This document shows positions 1 through 11,598 of a stretch of 64,000 bases of DNA, piece after piece. The stretch lies in the NCBI GenBank assembly GCA_019635875.1, contig JAHBYP010000015.1, positions 1-64,000 on the forward strand. Direction: 5' to 3'. A model generated the notes under the pieces. The model saw only the letters and a program-made list of their open reading frames with translations. It did not search any database and was not told the DNA's origin. Source of the DNA: Alphaproteobacteria bacterium (GTDB lineage Bacteria; Pseudomonadota; Alphaproteobacteria; Reyranellales; Reyranellaceae). The first letter of the stretch is position 1, and each line of letters opens with the position of its first letter. The position numbers were made by a program, and so were the translations under genes.

Positions 1-1
1 C

Positions 2-400
2 GCGCTCGCGGCGGCGCACGCCACCATCGACGCCGCCAACCTGATCCGCCCCGGCCCCGGCAAGCCGCCGCCAGAGTCGCCTACAGAGTCGCCGCCCGCC
101 GAGTCGCCACCCGCCGAGTCGCCGCCTGCCGAGACGAAAGCCGAGCCGCAGCGCGTGGTCGAGCCGCAGCGCGTGGTCGAGCCGGGCATGCCGACGACGC
201 CGCCGCCGAACTTCGCGCCCGGCCTCCATTCTTACGCCCAGCTCGTCTACACAAACGGGCGCCAGCGCCGCCCGGAACCGGACTCGGGCAACGCCCGGCG
301 CGATACGGAACCCGGCGACTTCGACCCACTCGGCTATTCCCAGGAAGCCGAGGATGCCATCGCCGAACTGCAGGCCTCGATCTACGGGACAGGTGAGTGA
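2..400 (+). CDS. Terminase small subunit-like protein, C-terminal part (cut by window start)
   Basis: The reading frame is open from base 2 and ends at a TGA at 398-400; the N-terminal terminase domain lies outside the window. The visible part starts in a segment reading ALAAAHATIDAANLIRPGPG, continues into a Pro/Glu/Ser tract built of ESPPAE units, then a tandem duplicated hexapeptide QRVVEP, and a variable acidic tail. It is a paralogue of the complete gene on the minus strand at 47350-48309: the first ~150 bases are almost identical at nucleotide level while the tails differ. The duplicated QRVVEP (18 bases, about 149-184) is absent from the other copy. No large terminase, portal or capsid gene follows, so it looks like an orphan, not part of a prophage visible here. 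Family assignment is borrowed from the paralogue. Confidence 0.7.
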   Translation, partial: ALAAAHATIDAANLIRPGPGKPPPESPTESPPAESPPAESPPAETKAEPQRVVEPQRVVEPGMPTTPPPNFAPGLHSYAQLVYTNGRQRRPEPDSGNARRDTEPGDFDPLGYSQEAEDAIAELQASIYGTGE

Positions 401-449
401 GGCAGCTTCAACTTCCCCCGTGTTTGGAGGGACGAGTGACGCCTCTGCC

Positions 450-1391
450 CTACTCCGCCGCCTGCTGCATCGCCTGGCGCAGGCCGGGCATGGTGAAGCC
501 CAGCGCCTCGAGCTTGTCGATCGCCTGGCGGCCCTGCTCGGCGGTGACCTCGACCAGCGGCGGGCGCACCACCGTCCAGCCCGGATCCTGGCCGTAATGC
601 GCGATCAGGTGCTTCATCGCCGGGATCATGACGTAGCCCGACATCACGCCGCGCACGTCGTTGATCTGCTTCTGCAGGGCGTCGCCCTCTGCGGTGCCGA
701 CCTTGGCGTAGGTCTCGGCGATCGCGCCCGGGTTGATGTTGGCGGTGGCGCTGATGCAGCCGGCGCCGCCCGACTTCACGTTGTCGACCAGCGGCTTCTC
801 GTTGCCCGAGAAGACGTCGAAGCCCGACTTGGCGAAGGCGTCGATCATGCTCTTGGTGTGCGGCCAGTCGTCGGAGCTGTCCTTCATGCCGACGACCTGC
901 TGCGGGTAGGCCTTGATCAGGCGCTCGACCAGCGCATGGGTGATAGGCACCTGGGCCACCGGCGGGATGTGATAGAGATAGATGCGCAGCCGCGAGTCGC
1001 CGACGCGCTGCACGACCTCCGAGAAATGCCGGTACAGACCCTCGTCGCTGACGCCCTTGTAGTAGAAGGGCGGCAGCATCAGCACGCCGGCCACGCCATG
1101 CCTGGTGGCGTGCGCCGTGACCTTCACCGTCTCGGTCAGCGAGCAGGCGCCGGTGCCCGGCATCATGCGCTGCGGATCGACGCCCGCCGCCACCAGCGCG
1201 TCGAGCAGTTCCATGCGCTCCTCGGCCGCCATCGAGTTGGCTTCGCTGTTGGTGCCGAACACCGCCAGGCCGCAATTCTGGCTGACCAGCCACTTGCAAT
1301 GGGCGATGAAGCGCCGCGTGTCGGGGCTGTAGTCGGGCTTGAACGGCGTGACGACGGGCGACAGCACGCCCTTGATGCGGGCCTGGGCCAT
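450..1391 (-). CDS. Dihydrodipicolinate synthase/N-acetylneuraminate lyase (DapA) family protein
   Basis: A 313-residue (beta/alpha)8-barrel aldolase of the DHDPS/NAL family, the normal family length. The N-terminus reads GVLSPVVTPF, typical of the first strand, and the Schiff-base lysine is seen in VVGMKDSSDD. The family covers DapA, sialate lyases, 2-keto-3-deoxy-sugar-acid aldolases and dehydratases; the substrate cannot be read from sequence. A biosynthetic DapA role is unlikely because a second, divergent family member lies at 30310-31263 and neighbours are catabolic: the divergent gene is a FAH-family hydrolase, and such pairs often act on 2-keto-3-deoxy acids. The ATG at 1391 is preceded by GAGGAG at good spacing. 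Confidence 0.88.
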   Translation of the reverse strand: MAQARIKGVLSPVVTPFKPDYSPDTRRFIAHCKWLVSQNCGLAVFGTNSEANSMAAEERMELLDALVAAGVDPQRMMPGTGACSLTETVKVTAHATRHGVAGVLMLPPFYYKGVSDEGLYRHFSEVVQRVGDSRLRIYLYHIPPVAQVPITHALVERLIKAYPQQVVGMKDSSDDWPHTKSMIDAFAKSGFDVFSGNEKPLVDNVKSGGAGCISATANINPGAIAETYAKVGTAEGDALQKQINDVRGVMSGYVMIPAMKHLIAHYGQDPGWTVVRPPLVEVTAEQGRQAIDKLEALGFTMPGLRQAMQQAAE

Positions 1392-1496
1392 GGAAAGCTC
1401 CTCAGCAGGGTCACGGCTGGATTGCCACGCCCGATGCGCGCCGTCCAGAGCGCTTGCTTGCAGGCGGTCGAGACGACACGATCAAGTCTCATTCCC

Positions 1497-1574
1497 GTCA
1501 TTCCGAGCGCAGCGAGGAATCTCCCTGGAACGGGCGCTCCTTCTCGGGAGATCCCTCGCTGCGCTCGGGATGAC
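1497..1574. repeat. Family A palindromic element, copy 1
   Basis: Imperfect inverted repeat with arms of the type CCGAGCGCAGCGAGGRATC and its complement ending GGGATGAC, separated by a ~40-base centre. It sits between divergent genes (450-1391 minus and 1598-2791 plus). Five further copies occur at 13080, 14028, 20902, 26032 and 45467. Confidence 0.85.
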
Positions 1575-1597
1575 GAAGTGTCCAGGAGAATTCGTCC

Positions 1598-2791
1598 GTG
1601 ACCCAGAAGCTCAGCCTCGCCGGCCATCCCATCCTGCCCGATGACGGCACCACCGGCACGCTGGTGGGCCGCGTCTGGCGACCGGCGCATGGCGCCTGGC
1701 CGGCCGGTCCCAGCGTCGTGGCGATCCGCGCCCGCGGCGTCTTCGACATCTCGCGCGCCGTGCCGACCATCGCCGACCTGCTGGCGCAGGCGAACCCGGC
1801 GGAAGTGGCGGCCCACGCCACCGGCGATCGCATCGGCTCGCTGGAGGAGATCGTCGCCAACACCGTGGCCGACCAGCCCTCGCCCGAATTCCCCACCCTG
1901 CTGGCGCCGGTCGACCTGCAGGCGGTGAAGGCCGCCGGCGTCACCTTTGCCGTGAGCCTGCTGGAACGGCTGATCGAGGAGCAGGCCAAGGGCGACCCCT
2001 CGCGCGCCGCCCAAGTGCGCGCCGAACTCGGCACAGCCATCGGCGGCGACATCGCGCGCGTGAAGCCGGGCTCGCCCGACGCCGAGAAGCTGAAGCAGGC
2101 GCTGATCGCCAAGGGCATGTGGTCGCAATACCTCGAGGTCGGCATCGGCCCGCATGCCGAGATCTTCACCAAGGCGCCGCCCATGGCCTCGGTCGGCTAC
2201 GGCGCCGAGGTCGGGCTGCGCGACGATGCCGAGTGGACCAACCCCGAGCCCGAGGTGGTGCTGGTGGTCACGCCCGATGGCCGCATCGTCGGCGCGACGC
2301 TGGGCAACGACGTCAACCTGCGCGACATCGAGGGCCGCAGCGCGCTGCTCCTGGGCAAGGCCAAGGACAACAACGCGTCCTCCGCCATCGGCCCGTTCAT
2401 CCGCCTGTTCGATGCGACCTACTCGCTCGACGACGTGCGCAAGGCCGAGGTGTCGCTGGAGATCACAGGCACCGACCAGTTCCGGCTCACGGGGCGCAGC
2501 GACCTCACCCAGATCAGCCGCGATCCCACCGAGCTGGTGGCGCAGACCATCGGCGCCAATCACCAGTATCCCGACGGCGTGGTGCTCTACACCGGCACCC
2601 TGTTCGCGCCGACGCAGCAGCGCGGCTCGGGCGGCAAGGGCTTCACCCACGAGGTCGGCGACATCGTGTCGATCCGCTCGCCCAAGCTGGGCGCGCTGGT
2701 CAATCGGGTGAACCTCTGCAAAGCCGTGCCGCCCTGGACCTTCGGCGCGCGCGATCTGATGCGCAACCTCGCCGCCCGCGGGCTGCTCTGA
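1598..2791 (+). CDS. Fumarylacetoacetate hydrolase (FAH) family protein
   Basis: A 397-residue protein with the FAH-family core in its C-terminal half: a metal-site segment GYGAEVGLRDDAEW followed by EPEVVLVV, then GATLGNDVNLRDIEGRSALL and a KDNNASSAIGPF stretch, the order seen in 2-keto-3-deoxy-arabinonate dehydratase-like members. The family hydrolyses or dehydrates 2-keto acids using a divalent metal. The start is GTG at 1598 with AGGAG at 1584-1588; the upstream palindrome excludes a longer protein. It runs with a GNAT (one base apart) and an amidase as a probable operon, opposite a DapA-type lyase, which favours sugar-acid catabolism. The exact substrate is an inference. Confidence 0.85.
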   Translation: MTQKLSLAGHPILPDDGTTGTLVGRVWRPAHGAWPAGPSVVAIRARGVFDISRAVPTIADLLAQANPAEVAAHATGDRIGSLEEIVANTVADQPSPEFPTLLAPVDLQAVKAAGVTFAVSLLERLIEEQAKGDPSRAAQVRAELGTAIGGDIARVKPGSPDAEKLKQALIAKGMWSQYLEVGIGPHAEIFTKAPPMASVGYGAEVGLRDDAEWTNPEPEVVLVVTPDGRIVGATLGNDVNLRDIEGRSALLLGKAKDNNASSAIGPFIRLFDATYSLDDVRKAEVSLEITGTDQFRLTGRSDLTQISRDPTELVAQTIGANHQYPDGVVLYTGTLFAPTQQRGSGGKGFTHEVGDIVSIRSPKLGALVNRVNLCKAVPPWTFGARDLMRNLAARGLL

Positions 2792-2792
2792 G

Positions 2793-3569
2793 ATGAATCC
2801 TGTCGTCGAAGCGCTGGAGCGCGAGCCGCTGCGCAACATCGTGCTGCTCAAGCACCTGGACGCGTACCCTGACCACACAACGCTACATCGCGTCGAACGC
2901 GACGGCGGCGCTGCCACGATGGTGCTGCTGGAGGTGGCGGCCAGCGCCTACGACCTGCGCACCTATCCCGGGGCACGCTACGCCGCGTTGATCTCCAGCG
3001 ATGGCCCCGACCTCACGCGCGAGCTGATCGAGGCGGTACCGCGCAAGGAGGGCGTGGTGTTCAAGCTCTCCAGCGACGCCGACCGCGATGTCGTGGCGTT
3101 GTCGTTCCCCCACCTGCAACGCACGACGGCCGTCTTGTCGTTCACCTGCGACCCCGAGTTCGTCCGCGACGACTCCGTGCGGACGACCATGACGCCATCC
3201 GATGCGGTGTTCGCCTGTTTCGAGTCGCAGAAGCACGGTAGGGATTGGCTCAAGCCCCTGCTCCACACCGGTCGTGCCTTCATCTGCGTGACCGGGCCGG
3301 ACGAGCAGCCGCATGCGGTCTGCTTCGCCTTCGAGAACTACCGCCGGATCTGGGAGATCGGCGGTGTCTTCACGCCGCCGGAGGTGCGCGGCCGAGGCTA
3401 CGCCGCGCGTGTCGTGCGCACAGCGTTGGCCGAGCTGGGCGCGCGCCGCCTGTCGCCGCGCTACCAGGTGCACGACGACAACATCCCTTCCATCCGCCTG
3501 GCCGAATCGATCGGCCTGACGCGCTTCCTCGAGACCACGCATTTCCTCTACACGCCGGGAGCCGCCTGA
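2793..3569 (+). CDS. GNAT family N-acetyltransferase
   Basis: A 258-residue protein whose C-terminal third carries the GNAT acetyl-CoA site: GGVFTPPEVRGRGYAARVV (motif A, RGRGYA) and the following NIPSIRLAESIGL (motif B). The N-terminal ~130 residues are a family-specific extension. The start ATG lies one base after the stop of the FAH gene and its stop is two bases before the amidase start, so translation is probably coupled. Acceptor substrate is unknown; no ribosomal-protein or antibiotic specific motif was recognised. Confidence 0.82.
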   Translation: MNPVVEALEREPLRNIVLLKHLDAYPDHTTLHRVERDGGAATMVLLEVAASAYDLRTYPGARYAALISSDGPDLTRELIEAVPRKEGVVFKLSSDADRDVVALSFPHLQRTTAVLSFTCDPEFVRDDSVRTTMTPSDAVFACFESQKHGRDWLKPLLHTGRAFICVTGPDEQPHAVCFAFENYRRIWEIGGVFTPPEVRGRGYAARVVRTALAELGARRLSPRYQVHDDNIPSIRLAESIGLTRFLETTHFLYTPGAA

Positions 3570-3571
3570 TC

Positions 3572-4996
3572 ATGTCCTCCGAACTCTGGCAGCTCACGGC
3601 CGAGACCCTGCGCGGCATGATCGCCAGCAGGCAGGTCTCGCCGGTCGAGGTCACCAAAGCCGTGCTGGCGCGCATCGACGCGCTGCAGCCGAAGCTCAAC
3701 TGCTTCATCACCGTGTGCCACGAGCATGCGCTGGCGCAGGCGCGCTGGGCCGAGGAGACGGTGATGCGCGGCGGCGCGCTGGGCCTGCTGCACGGCGTGC
3801 CCTATCACGTGAAGGATCTGGTCAACACCGCCGGGGTGCGCACGACCTTCGGCTCGCTGCTGCACGAGAGCAACGTGCCCAAGACGGACGCGGCGGCGGC
3901 GGCGCGCGTGAAGGCGGCCGGCGGCATCCTGGTAGGCAAGACGACGACCCCGGAGTTCGGCCACAAGGCGCTGAGCGACGGCCCGCTGTTCGGCAAGTGC
4001 CACAACGCCTGGGACCAGAGCCGCACGTCCGGAGGCTCCAGCGGCGGCTCCGCCGTCGCCGTGGCCGCCGGCCTGGCGCCGATCGGCATCGCCACCGATG
4101 GCGGCGGCTCGACGCGCATCCCGGCGGCCTGCAACGGCATGGTCGGGCTGAAGCAGAGTAACGGCGTGATCCCGCACAGCCAGGCGCCCGACGCCTTCGG
4201 CAACTACACCTATGTCACGCCGATGACGCGCACGGTGATGGACACCGCGCTGATGCTGCAGGCCATGGCCGGCGAGGACGCCAGCGATCCCTGGTCGATC
4301 GGCGTGCCGGTGCAGGACTACGTCGCCGCCGCGCGGCCCGAGGGTGACCTCGGGGGCAAGCGCGTCCTCTTCGCCGCACGGCTGGGCAACACGGTGGTGG
4401 CGCGCGACGTCGAAGCTGCCTTTCGCGCCGCCGTCCAGCGGCTGGAATCGCTGGGCGCCATCGTCGAGGAACTGCAGGACATGCCACCGTCGAACTACGA
4501 GGTGTGGCAGATCATCAACCACAGCACCTGGCGGGCGCGCTTCGCCGACATGGTGGCGCGCGACGGCAACCGCATGACGCCCTCGCTCGTGCGCCAGGTG
4601 CAGATGGCCGCCGACTGGAGCGCCGCCGACTACCAGAAGGCGATGTTCGCGCGCGGCGAGCTGTTCCGTCACATCCAGGGCTGGTTCGAGCGCTACGACT
4701 ATTTCGTCACGCCGACGCTGTCGCGCACCGCGCTGCCGGTCGATCACGACCTGTTCGACCCGATCGAGATCGACGGCCAGGTCGTCGGCGAGCTGCGCCA
4801 GAGCCTGTTCCCCTACACCATGCCGTTCAACATCACCGGCCATCCGGCGATGAGCATTTGTTGCGGCTTCGCATCGGACGGCTTGCCGATCGGCCTCCAG
4901 CTGGTCGGCCGCTTCCGCGACGAGGCATCGGTGCTGCGGCTGGGCGCGCTCTACGAGGCAGCCACCGACTGGCATCGACGCTGGCCGGCCCTGTAG
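3572..4996 (+). CDS. Amidase (amidase signature family)
   Basis: A 474-residue amidase-signature enzyme. The catalytic Ser-cisSer-Lys triad is visible: lysine in HGVPYHVKDLVNTAG, the cis-Ser in SRTSGGSSGGSA and the nucleophile in IATDGGGSTRIPA. The family hydrolyses amides, including GatA, indole-acetamide hydrolase and aryl-amidases; GatA is unlikely without GatB/GatC. The ATG at 3572 follows the GNAT stop by two bases; the longer open frame upstream belongs to the overlap with that gene. Third gene of the 1598-4996 operon. The natural substrate is not evident. Confidence 0.9.
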   Translation: MSSELWQLTAETLRGMIASRQVSPVEVTKAVLARIDALQPKLNCFITVCHEHALAQARWAEETVMRGGALGLLHGVPYHVKDLVNTAGVRTTFGSLLHESNVPKTDAAAAARVKAAGGILVGKTTTPEFGHKALSDGPLFGKCHNAWDQSRTSGGSSGGSAVAVAAGLAPIGIATDGGGSTRIPAACNGMVGLKQSNGVIPHSQAPDAFGNYTYVTPMTRTVMDTALMLQAMAGEDASDPWSIGVPVQDYVAAARPEGDLGGKRVLFAARLGNTVVARDVEAAFRAAVQRLESLGAIVEELQDMPPSNYEVWQIINHSTWRARFADMVARDGNRMTPSLVRQVQMAADWSAADYQKAMFARGELFRHIQGWFERYDYFVTPTLSRTALPVDHDLFDPIEIDGQVVGELRQSLFPYTMPFNITGHPAMSICCGFASDGLPIGLQLVGRFRDEASVLRLGALYEAATDWHRRWPAL

Positions 4997-5068
4997 CGGA
5001 GGTGCGATACAAACGATACCAATTTCCGTTGCAGAGAAACGCCGCCGATACGCTCGACGCGCATGGTG

Positions 5069-5089
5069 CCCTCCGACAGCAACGGAGGG
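5069..5089 (+). promoter_or_regulatory. Hairpin that pairs with the ribosome binding site of the M23-like gene
   Basis: A perfect 7-bp stem, CCCTCCG (5069-5075) against CGGAGGG (5083-5089), with a 7-base loop. The right arm contains the GGAGGG Shine-Dalgarno sequence four bases before the ATG at 5094, so the folded RNA would hide the binding site. Seen directly in the sequence; a regulatory role is inference. Confidence 0.55.
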
Positions 5090-5093
5090 TTCC

Positions 5094-5819
5094 ATGCACT
5101 TTCCCATCGCACCAGGCCACGGCTACACCAAGAAGTGGCGTACCGCAGGCAGCTCCGCTGGCTTCGGCGCGGATCGCAAGGGCCGTCTGCACGCCGGCTG
5201 CGACATCGGCGCGGCCCACGGCACCCCGGTGATCGCGATCGAAGGCGGCAAGGTCGTGGAACGCGGCACCAAGCCGTTCATCGCGGGCACGATGCTCTTC
5301 GCCATCGCGATCAAGCACGATTCGGGCTTCGTGGGGCGCTACACCGAGATCAACGGCATCCCGGAGAGCCTGCAGACGGGTGCCTCCGTCAGCGCCGGCC
5401 AGGAACTCGGATACACCCAGCAGGGTGGCGAGAAGTGCATGCTGCACTTCGAGCTCTATCGCGGCACCCGCAAGGGCTCGCTGAGCTGCCCCAAGGCCAA
5501 GCTGCCCAAGGGCAAGAGACCCAACGAGTACACCGAGGCCGAGGCCGCGGCGATCCGTGCCGCCGGCTACCTGCCGATGTACGGCCGTCGCGACGATGTG
5601 CTCGATCCGCGCGACTTCCTGCTCAAGCTCGAGAAGGGCTCGGCGGCCGGTGCACAGGACATTCTCAAGGGCTCGGCCAACGGGCTGGGCGCCGGCACGG
5701 TGATCGACACGGCGCAGAACCTCGCCAGCACGATCTACAAGGGCATCTCATCGCCCTTCAACCAACTGCTCGCGCTGGACTTCTTCGGCGCCACCGACCA
5801 GCACGAGATGGCCGACTGA
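5094..5819 (+). CDS. M23-like (LytM fold) protein, catalytic histidines missing
   Basis: A 241-residue protein with an M23/LytM domain in its first ~140 residues. Two zinc-ligand sites are present: HxxxD in GRLHAGCDIG and the last His in CMLHFELYRG. The two residues that act as catalytic histidines in LytM are replaced: the usual YAHL reads YTEI (His to Glu) and the usual HLHFE reads MLHFE (His to Met). There is no signal peptide or membrane segment. The C-terminal ~100 residues are unfamiliar and contain a Lys/Pro-rich stretch and a Gly/Ala-rich helix. It is therefore probably a zinc-binding but non-hydrolytic LytM homologue; divisome activators such as EnvC are the known precedent, but they are exported. 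The gene stands alone between the amidase and the minus-strand dioxygenase. Confidence 0.65.
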   Translation: MHFPIAPGHGYTKKWRTAGSSAGFGADRKGRLHAGCDIGAAHGTPVIAIEGGKVVERGTKPFIAGTMLFAIAIKHDSGFVGRYTEINGIPESLQTGASVSAGQELGYTQQGGEKCMLHFELYRGTRKGSLSCPKAKLPKGKRPNEYTEAEAAAIRAAGYLPMYGRRDDVLDPRDFLLKLEKGSAAGAQDILKGSANGLGAGTVIDTAQNLASTIYKGISSPFNQLLALDFFGATDQHEMAD

Positions 5820-5834
5820 ACGCCCGGGAGCGCA

Positions 5835-6677
5835 TCACGCCGGCCGGTCTCCGGCCAGCGTGATGCGGTGCAGGATGCGGCGATAGCCGTGATAGTCGTT
5901 GATCGCGTTGTGCATGGCGCAGCGATTGTCCCACAGCGCCAGCGAGCCCGGCCGCCAGCGGAAGCGGCAGGTGAGCTCCGGCCGGATCTGGTGCTCGAAC
6001 AGGAAGGCCAGCAGGCCGGCACTCTCCTGCTCGGTCCAGCCCCTGATCCGCACGGTGTGGCCGATGTTCAGGTACAGCGCCTTGCGTCCGGTCTCCGGAT
6101 GCGTGCGCACGATCGGGTGCTCGGCCTCAAGCGGCCTGACCTCGACACCGGCGGCCTTCAGCCTGTCCTCGCGCGTCTTCGACGCCTCGGCCTTCGTCGA
6201 GGAGCTGACGCCGACCAGCCCGTCGAGCATCGCGCGCATGCCCTCCGACAGCGTGTCGTAGGCCAGGTACTGGTTGGCGAACTCGGTGTCGCCGCCGACC
6301 GGCGGCAGCTCGATGGCGTAGAGCATGCTCGCCATCGGCGGCACCTGCAGATAGGTCGTGTCGGAGTGCCAGACGCCGCCGAAATTGTTGCGCTCGTTCT
6401 CCAGCTTGACCACGGGCGTGATCATCGGGAAGTCGTCGAGGCCCCTGAGCTGGGGATACTCGATCGGTTCGCCCAGCCGCCGCGCGAACGCCAGCTGCTG
6501 CGCCGGCGTGATCTTCTGGTCGCGGAAGAACACCACGAGATGGTCGAGCCAGGCCTGGCGGATCTCCGCAATCACGTCGTCGCCCAGGTCGCGGGCCAGA
6601 TCGACGCCGTGCAGTTCCGCCCCCAGCGCGCCGGCGACGCGCCGGACCTCGAAGTGCCTGAAATTGCGCCGTGCCAT
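5835..6677 (-). CDS. TauD/TfdA family Fe(II)/2-oxoglutarate dioxygenase
   Basis: A 280-residue member of the TauD/TfdA family. The iron triad is visible as HxD in WHSDTTYL and the distal His in NRCAMHNAIND, with the 2-oxoglutarate-binding Arg in RRILHRITL near the C-terminus. Relatives oxidise taurine, 2,4-D and alkyl sulfonates. I chose the ATG at 6677 because AGGGG sits eight bases upstream; a GTG nine bases further up is possible. The neighbours give no substrate clue, and the gene is divergent from the signalling operon across ~130 bases. Confidence 0.88.
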   Translation of the reverse strand: MARRNFRHFEVRRVAGALGAELHGVDLARDLGDDVIAEIRQAWLDHLVVFFRDQKITPAQQLAFARRLGEPIEYPQLRGLDDFPMITPVVKLENERNNFGGVWHSDTTYLQVPPMASMLYAIELPPVGGDTEFANQYLAYDTLSEGMRAMLDGLVGVSSSTKAEASKTREDRLKAAGVEVRPLEAEHPIVRTHPETGRKALYLNIGHTVRIRGWTEQESAGLLAFLFEHQIRPELTCRFRWRPGSLALWDNRCAMHNAINDYHGYRRILHRITLAGDRPA

Positions 6678-6806
6678 CCTTACCACCCCTGGTCCTGCCC
6701 GATCATTAGAGCAGTCGCGCCGGGCCGGAAACAGCGTCCTGTCAGGTTTGCTGGATTGCGCGGGACGGCCGGCTCCTAGAAGCTGGAGGGGTCAAGGGGG
6801 GCAACG

Positions 6807-7778
6807 ATGAGAAGACGGCATCTCCTGGCAATGTCGGGCGGCCTGGCGGGCGCTTCTCTCCTTCCCGCGCGCCACGGCCTCGCCGCCAGCCGGACGATCG
6901 GCTGGATCGCCCCCGAGCCACAGAGCACGATCGCGCCCTTCCTCGAGGCCTTCAAGGCCGGCATGCGAGTGGCGCCCGGTGGCGAGCAGGTCCGCATCCT
7001 CGAGCGCTACGCCGTCAGCGGCCCCGACAGCATCGTCGCGGCGGTGCATGAACTGCAGAACCAGGGCGTCAGCCTGATCGTGACCCAGGGCGCCGCGACC
7101 CCGGCCGCGGCGCGCGCCAGGCCGACCGTGCCGATCGTCTTCGGCTTCAGCGCCGACCCGGTGGCCGCCGGCATCGCCCAGTCGCTCGCCCGCCCCGGCG
7201 GCAATTTCACCGGCGTCACCTTCATGTCGGTGGAGCTCAGTCCCAAGCGCATCGACCTGCTGCGCGCCGCCCTGCCGGACTGCCGCAGGATGGGCCTGCT
7301 CTCCAACACGATGCACGCCGGCGAGGAGAACGAGATTGCCGCCTGCCAGAAGGCGGTGCAGTCGGTCGGCATCTCGCTCGACGCCTATCGCGTCGCCGGC
7401 GCCGGTCAGATCCAGCCAACCGTGGCGCGCGCCCTCGACGACGGCATCCAGGCGCTGATCGTGCTGCCGAGCTCGACCATGGTGCGGCAGGCCGCGGCGA
7501 TCGCCGCGCAGTGCCTGGCACGCAAGGTGCCGATCGCCTCCGGCTGGGCCTCGATCGCGCAGGCCGGCGCCCTGCTGACCTACGGGCCGAACCTCACCGA
7601 GGCCTACAAGCGCGTCGCGCTCTACGCGATGCGGATCCTCAACGGCGCCGCGCCCGGCAGCCTGCCGATCGAGCAGCCCAGCGTGCTCGAGCTGGTCGTC
7701 AACCTGAAGACCGCCGGAGCGCTGGGACTTAGGCTGCCGCCCAGCCTTCTCGCGCAGGCCAACGAGGTGATCGAATGA
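6807..7778 (+). CDS. ABC_sub_bind-type periplasmic binding protein (first of two)
   Basis: A 323-residue protein of PF04392 (ABC transporter substrate-binding protein, TrpX/YtrF-like). It begins with a twin-arginine-like leader (MRRRHLLAMSGG) and an Ala-rich cleavage zone near residue 27, so it should be exported. Family signatures are RPTVPIVFGFSADPVAAGI, LARPGGNFTGVT, and the C-terminal LRLPPSLLAQANEVIE. No permease or ATPase gene is nearby; the next genes are a second such protein and a sensor kinase, joined by four-base ATGA overlaps. That context suggests a sensory ligand-binding role. Start supported by an AAGGGGGG ribosome binding site. Confidence 0.88.
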   Translation: MRRRHLLAMSGGLAGASLLPARHGLAASRTIGWIAPEPQSTIAPFLEAFKAGMRVAPGGEQVRILERYAVSGPDSIVAAVHELQNQGVSLIVTQGAATPAAARARPTVPIVFGFSADPVAAGIAQSLARPGGNFTGVTFMSVELSPKRIDLLRAALPDCRRMGLLSNTMHAGEENEIAACQKAVQSVGISLDAYRVAGAGQIQPTVARALDDGIQALIVLPSSTMVRQAAAIAAQCLARKVPIASGWASIAQAGALLTYGPNLTEAYKRVALYAMRILNGAAPGSLPIEQPSVLELVVNLKTAGALGLRLPPSLLAQANEVIE

Positions 7779-8727
7779 GGCGCCGGCTCCTCGTCACCGG
7801 CGCAGCCGCGGCGATCGCCGCGGGAGCCCGCGCGCCCGCGCTGGCGCAGCGCACCGGGACGGCACGTGTCGGCTTCCTGATCGCCGGCGACGCCGAGCCC
7901 GGCTGGTCGCTCTTCCGCAAGGCGATGACGGCGCTCGGCCATGTCGAAGGCCAGACCATCCACTACGAGTTCCGTGCCTCGGATGCCAATCGCGCCCGCC
8001 TGGCCGCGCATGCCCAGTCGCTGGTCGATGCCAGGGTCGACGTCATCGTCGCCGTGCTGACGCCGGCGATCCTTGCGGCGAAGCGGGCGACCAGCACCAT
8101 CCCGATCGTCTTCAACGGTGGCGCGCCCGAAACGGGAATCGTCAGCAACATCGCTCGCCCCGAGGGCAATCTCACCGGCGTCGGCGGCGCCTCGACGGAA
8201 CTCGCCGGCAAGAGCATCCAGCTCTTCCGCGACATCAAGCCCGCGACCAAGGCTGTGGGTGTCCTGCTGAACGCGCCCGATCCGTTCAACGTGCCGCTGC
8301 GGCGCGAGATCGACGCCGCCGGCAGGGCGCAGCAGATCGAGATCGTCGCACAGATGGTGTCGACACCGCAGGATCTGGCGCCGGCCTTCGAAGCGCTGGC
8401 GCAGCGCGGCGTCGACGGCGTCGTCGTTCAGCCCAGCCTGCCGGTCCAGGAAGCCGCCAGACTTGCCATCCGTCACCGCCTGCCGTCGGTGTCGTATCGC
8501 CGGCAGTTCGCCGATGCCGGCGGACTCTTCACCCTGGGTGCCGATCAGGCCGAGCTCTATCGCATCCTCGCCGGCTACGTCGACCGGGTGCTGAAGGGCA
8601 CCCCCACCGCCGATCTGCCCGTGCAGAAGGCCACGCACTTCGAGCTCGTGCTGAACCAGAAGACTGCCAAGGCGATCGGCCTGTCATTCACGCCGATGTT
8701 CCTCGCGCGCGTCAACGAGGTGATCGA

Positions 8728-8731
<4 letters not shown>
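7775..8731 (+). CDS. ABC_sub_bind-type periplasmic binding protein (second of two)
   Basis: A 318-residue paralogue of the upstream protein with its own export leader (MRRRLLVTGAAAAIAAGARA, cleavage near ALA-Q). It keeps the same family landmarks: ATSTIPIVFNGGAPE-type strand, ARPEGNLTGVGG, and the ending FTPMFLARVNEVIE. Its ATG overlaps the previous stop by four bases and its own stop overlaps the GTG of the sensor kinase, so the three are almost certainly translated together. Two divergent binding proteins suggest either two ligands or a heteromeric sensor. Ligand unknown. Confidence 0.87.

Positions 8732-11594
<2,863 letters not shown>

Positions 11595-11598
<4 letters not shown>

Noticed and set aside
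60-184. Short tandem repeats in the terminase-like tail as a CRISPR or satellite
   Set aside because: The units are in frame and code for a Pro/Ser/Glu linker that is also present in the paralogue.
1-400. Prophage boundary suggested by the terminase-like gene end
   Set aside because: No large terminase, portal, integrase, tail or lysis gene follows, and the paralogue at 47350 is equally isolated.
450-1391. Biosynthetic dapA
   Set aside because: A second family member is present and neither sits with lysine or peptidoglycan genes; neighbours are catabolic.
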